From NCBI GenBank assembly GCA_026990765.1, contig JALXCV010000143.1, positions 1 to 36,245 on the forward strand: a stretch of DNA of 36,245 bases, written 5' to 3'. The translations under genes and the position numbers were made by a program. This DNA comes from Hyphomicrobiales bacterium (lineage in GTDB: Bacteria > Pseudomonadota > Alphaproteobacteria > Rhizobiales > Aestuariivirgaceae). Numbering within the stretch: the first letter of the stretch is position 1; each line of letters opens with the position of its first letter. Below the pieces are notes generated by a model. That model ran no database searches and had not been told where the DNA came from. It worked only from the letters and a program-made list of their open reading frames with translations. This document shows, piece by piece, positions 33,936-36,245 of this stretch.

Positions 33936-34760
33936 ATGTCTGGCCAAATAATTTTCATTGTCTGGCGTGAAAGCGTCGAAGCGCTTTTAGTGGTTGGAAT
34001 TTTGAATGCCTGGTTGCAGCATAACGCATCTGACAGCGGAGCCAGGCGCTATTTGTGGGGGGGCGTTGCTGCCGGGATTGCGGTAGCATTTGTGATTGCC
34101 TATGTGATTTTCAATCTGGCTGCGTCTTTGCCACCAGATGCGCTGGATTACTTCATGGTGGCGATGATGTTGATTGCAACCATTTTGATAATGCAAATGG
34201 TCTTCTGGATGCGCACCCATGGGTGTCAGCTAAAGCAGCATCTGGAACAGGGTCTGGGTGCAGCTGTGGCCCATAAACGCTGGTGGGGAATATTCATGCT
34301 GGCAATGATTGCCGTGGCTCGCGAAGGTAGCGAAACGGTTGTCTTTGTCTATGGGCTGTTATCATCGGCAAGAAATGATGGCATGTTGCAGATAACAGCT
34401 GCAATTGCGCTGGGTTTTGCAATTGCTGTTGCAACCTATGGATTATTGCAGCTTGGCGGGCGTTACCTGTCATGGCGACTGTTTTTCAAATTCACCGAAA
34501 TCATGTTGCTTTTATTAGGCTGCGCGCTTGCAGTAAGCGCCGCCGGCAAACTGATTTTACTTGGAATCCTGCCATTTACCTCAGTCATATGGAATACCGG
34601 CTGGCTACTGGATGACGGCTCGCGATTGGGCGGAGTAATCAGCGCCCTGACCGGCTACAGATCAGCACCTGATCTGGTTGTTCTGGCTGTATGGGTAATT
34701 TATTGGGGGGCGATCCTTTTTGTTACCAGACTGCAACAAATGCGAATAAGGCTCAACTGA
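33936..34760 (+). CDS. FTR1-family iron permease (FtrC-like)
   Basis: The 274-residue protein has seven or so membrane helices and the two iron-translocating REXXE motifs of the FTR1/EfeU family: RESVE (residues 11-15) in helix 1 and REGSE (129-133) in helix 4. It takes up iron across the inner membrane, usually as Fe3+ made by oxidation of Fe2+ at the outer face. An AGGAAAG ribosome binding site precedes the ATG. It follows the cupredoxin gene and forms a two-gene unit with it. Full Ftr systems also have a P19-like periplasmic protein (FtrA) and an iron-sulfur membrane protein (FtrD); neither is here. Its last 8 bases overlap the convergent dusA gene. Confidence 0.92.
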   Translation: MSGQIIFIVWRESVEALLVVGILNAWLQHNASDSGARRYLWGGVAAGIAVAFVIAYVIFNLAASLPPDALDYFMVAMMLIATILIMQMVFWMRTHGCQLKQHLEQGLGAAVAHKRWWGIFMLAMIAVAREGSETVVFVYGLLSSARNDGMLQITAAIALGFAIAVATYGLLQLGGRYLSWRLFFKFTEIMLLLLGCALAVSAAGKLILLGILPFTSVIWNTGWLLDDGSRLGGVISALTGYRSAPDLVVLAVWVIYWGAILFVTRLQQMRIRLN

Positions 34761-35721
34761 CCAATTCCAGTGCTTTTGCAACAATATCAGAACCGGCATT
34801 GTCCAGATGGGCGTGGTCTGACAGGTAGCGTCGCCATTTGCGTGCGCCCGGTCTTGCGTGAAACAGGCCGAGCATATGCCGGGTTATCTGGGACAGTCTG
34901 GCACCGGCAGCTAGCTGTTGATCAATCCATGGCAACATGGCTTCAACTATTGCCTTGCGATTATCAAAGCGGTCGGGTTTTCCATATATCTGACTGTCAA
35001 CAGAGGCCAGAATGAACGGGTTGTGATAGGCGGCTCGACCAAGCATAACCCCGTCAACATGCTGCAAATGCTGCTTTGCTGCTTCAAGATCGGCAATGGC
35101 GCCATTTATGTGGATTTCAAGTTCCGGGTGGCTTTGTTTCAGGCGGTAGACGCGCTGGTAATTGAGCGGAGGTATTTCGCGGTTTTCCTTGGGTGACAGG
35201 CCCTGAAGCCAGGCCTTGCGGGCATGGATGATGAAGGTTTCACACCCTGCAGAGCTTACAATATCAACAAACCGCTCAAGATCTTCATCCTCATCATGAT
35301 CGTCAATTCCGATGCGGCACTTGACGCTAACCGGTATTTTAACAGTTGAGCGCATGGCAGATACACATTCGCCCACAAGTTCCGGTTCAGCCATCAAGGC
35401 AGCGCCAAACCGGCCTGACTGCACCCTGTCAGACGGGCAGCCAACATTCAGATTGATTTCATCATAGCCAAATTGTTCACAAATTGCCGAGGCCTGTGCC
35501 AGTTCATCCGGTTTTGACCCGCCAAGCTGGACGGCAATGCGATGTTCAAATTCATCAAACCCGACAAGGTGCCGGCGATCCCCAAACACTACCGCGCCTG
35601 ATGTAACCATCTCGGTATAAAGCAGCGCATGTCTGGTTATAAACCGATGAAACCCGCGACAATACCGATCAGTCCAGTCCATCATCGGGGCTACGGAGAA
35701 TGTTTTTTGGTGAGGTTTCAA
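34753..35721 (-). CDS. dusA: tRNA-dihydrouridine synthase A
   Basis: The 322-residue FMN enzyme reduces uridines in the tRNA D-loop (U20/U20a in E. coli). Family features are the N-terminal FSVAPMMDWTDRYCR, MVTSGAVVFGDRR, the NLNVGCPSDRVQSGRFGAALM block with catalytic Cys95, KCRIGIDDHDEDEDL, FIIHARKAWLQGLSPKENR, NGAI and VMLGRAAYHNPF. Homology reaches to within a few residues of the start, but the only available start codon is TTG at 35719-35721, with a TAG stop 15 bases upstream in frame and no recognisable ribosome binding site. This suggests the original 5' flank was replaced, perhaps by the IS-like sequence immediately upstream. The 3' end overlaps the iron permease by 8 bases. Confidence 0.94.
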   Translation of the reverse strand: MKPHQKTFSVAPMMDWTDRYCRGFHRFITRHALLYTEMVTSGAVVFGDRRHLVGFDEFEHRIAVQLGGSKPDELAQASAICEQFGYDEINLNVGCPSDRVQSGRFGAALMAEPELVGECVSAMRSTVKIPVSVKCRIGIDDHDEDEDLERFVDIVSSAGCETFIIHARKAWLQGLSPKENREIPPLNYQRVYRLKQSHPELEIHINGAIADLEAAKQHLQHVDGVMLGRAAYHNPFILASVDSQIYGKPDRFDNRKAIVEAMLPWIDQQLAAGARLSQITRHMLGLFHARPGARKWRRYLSDHAHLDNAGSDIVAKALELVS

Positions 35722-35729
35722 TTGTTTAT

Positions 35730-35907
35730 ACTATTGTTGGAAGGGTTGTACAGGGAAAATAGTGTGCGGAAAAGGGCACTGTTGTACGGATTTGGATGTC
35801 TTTTGATCCCTTAGAGTACGAAATTTGTACGGCTTTAGCAAATTGTACGAAAGTGGGCATGGTCACTATTGTAAAGACATAAGAAGGAAGATGGCGTACA
35901 ATAGTCC
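35730..35907. repeat. Cluster of seven TTGTAC-type repeats upstream of dusA
   Basis: Copies of a motif close to CTATTGTACGG occur at 35730-35740 (ACTATTGTTGG), 35746-35751 (TTGTAC), 35777-35789 (CACTGTTGTACGG), 35825-35832 (TTGTACGG), 35843-35849 (TTGTACG), 35864-35874 (CACTATTGTAA) and, inverted, 35893-35907 (GGACTATTGTACGCC on the minus strand). Spacing is irregular. IS21-family elements are known to carry several short repeats at their ends as transposase binding sites, and an IS21 transposase fragment follows, so this may be an element end. Iteron-like regulatory use is the alternative. Confidence 0.6.
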
Positions 35908-36013
35908 ACCGTAGGCGGTAAATATGCGTCCCGTACCTTCCGTGTCAAATTTTAAGCCGAAATTGTTCACCCCCAAGCTGTGCTTTGATGATCTGGTAAG
36001 CCTGAATGCCTAG

Positions 36014-36245
36014 TTGTTCATGAACTGTAATGCGTTAGGCTCGCGCTCTCACCCTGAGCAGAAAAATAATATAGTTGTTGCGGTTTTTGCACTGGAACGC
36101 ACCGAACTGCGATCATTGCGTCTGGGTTTTGACGGTTATGTGGAAAAAGCGGTTCGGGTGCGTTCCACCCGTCAGGTTAAATATGACCGCAACTGTTACA
36201 GCGTTCCATCCAGGTATGCAGATTGTCTTATCTGTCTGCGCGCCT
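36014..36245 (+). pseudogene. istA: IS21-family transposase (IstA) C-terminal fragment, running off the window
   Basis: After a TAG at 36011-36013 one frame stays open to the end of the window. From an ATG at 36020 it reads as the C-terminal region of an IS21-type IstA transposase: HPEQKNNIVVAVFALERTELRSL, then GFDGYVEKAVRVRSTRQVKY and DRNCYSVPSRYADC, the latter resembling the family's RNRYSVP segment. The N-terminal helix-turn-helix and DDE catalytic domains, about 1 kb, are missing upstream; stops occur in the same frame at 35912-35914 and 36011-36013. This is therefore a truncated and probably inactive copy, unless the rest lies elsewhere. The stretch 35908-36010 shows nothing else. Several unusual cysteines hint at decay. 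Confidence 0.65.

Overview
The window looks like a chromosomal segment of an alphaproteobacterium, most likely a member of or close relative of the Hyphomicrobiales (Rhizobiales). It is moderately AT-rich for that group; no GC count was run. The evidence is protein families and gene order: sucA-sucB-lpdA; pyk with a DUF1036 gene, an N-formylglutamate amidohydrolase and GapR; DUF1674-htpX-rsmB near purH; and an SUV3-like helicase followed by FdxA and CarD. Most of the window is ordinary core genome. Accessory or degraded material lies at about 12.4-15.1 kb and at the right edge.

Layout. 1-3002: end of the 2-oxoglutarate dehydrogenase operon (sucA fragment, sucB, lpdA). 3020-6167: pyk and a secreted DUF1036 protein on the minus strand, divergent from N-formylglutamate amidohydrolase and gapR, closed by a strong bidirectional terminator. 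6258-11360: a pyrimidine or hydantoin catabolic operon (mmsA, an M20 amidohydrolase, dihydropyrimidinase) divergent from a RutR-type regulator, with a RutR-like box between them. 11505-15605: polyphosphate kinase 2, a LysE-type exporter, a rhodanese, a small membrane protein coupled to a TetR regulator behind a palindromic operator, DUF523, and an orphan coding-like frame directly behind DUF523. 15781-19190: DMT transporter and DUF1674 (a 59-residue SdhAF4-like protein), divergent from htpX and rsmB.

19182-24299: two c-type cytochromes and an acyl-CoA synthetase, a 62-residue orphan protein, and a two-gene regulatory unit in which a receiver-HPt protein is followed by a receiver-less sigma-54 activator. 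24335-29150: upp, purH, a RodZ-like protein and a divergent polysaccharide deacetylase. 29274-33337: SUV3-like helicase, seven-iron ferredoxin, CarD, with a palindrome and an intrinsic terminator in the carD leader. 33536-34760: a cupredoxin plus FTR1 iron permease pair. 34753-35721: dusA, apparently starting at TTG. 35722-36245: a cluster of TTGTAC-type repeats followed by the C-terminal part of an IS21-family IstA transposase that runs off the window, suggesting a degraded insertion sequence next to dusA.

There is no tRNA, rRNA or CRISPR array that I can see. The points most worth following up are the split receiver-HPt/sigma-54 pair, the repeat cluster with the IS21 fragment upstream of dusA, the TetR/membrane-protein operator, and the RutR-like box. 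All family calls come from reading the sequence; no database search was run.
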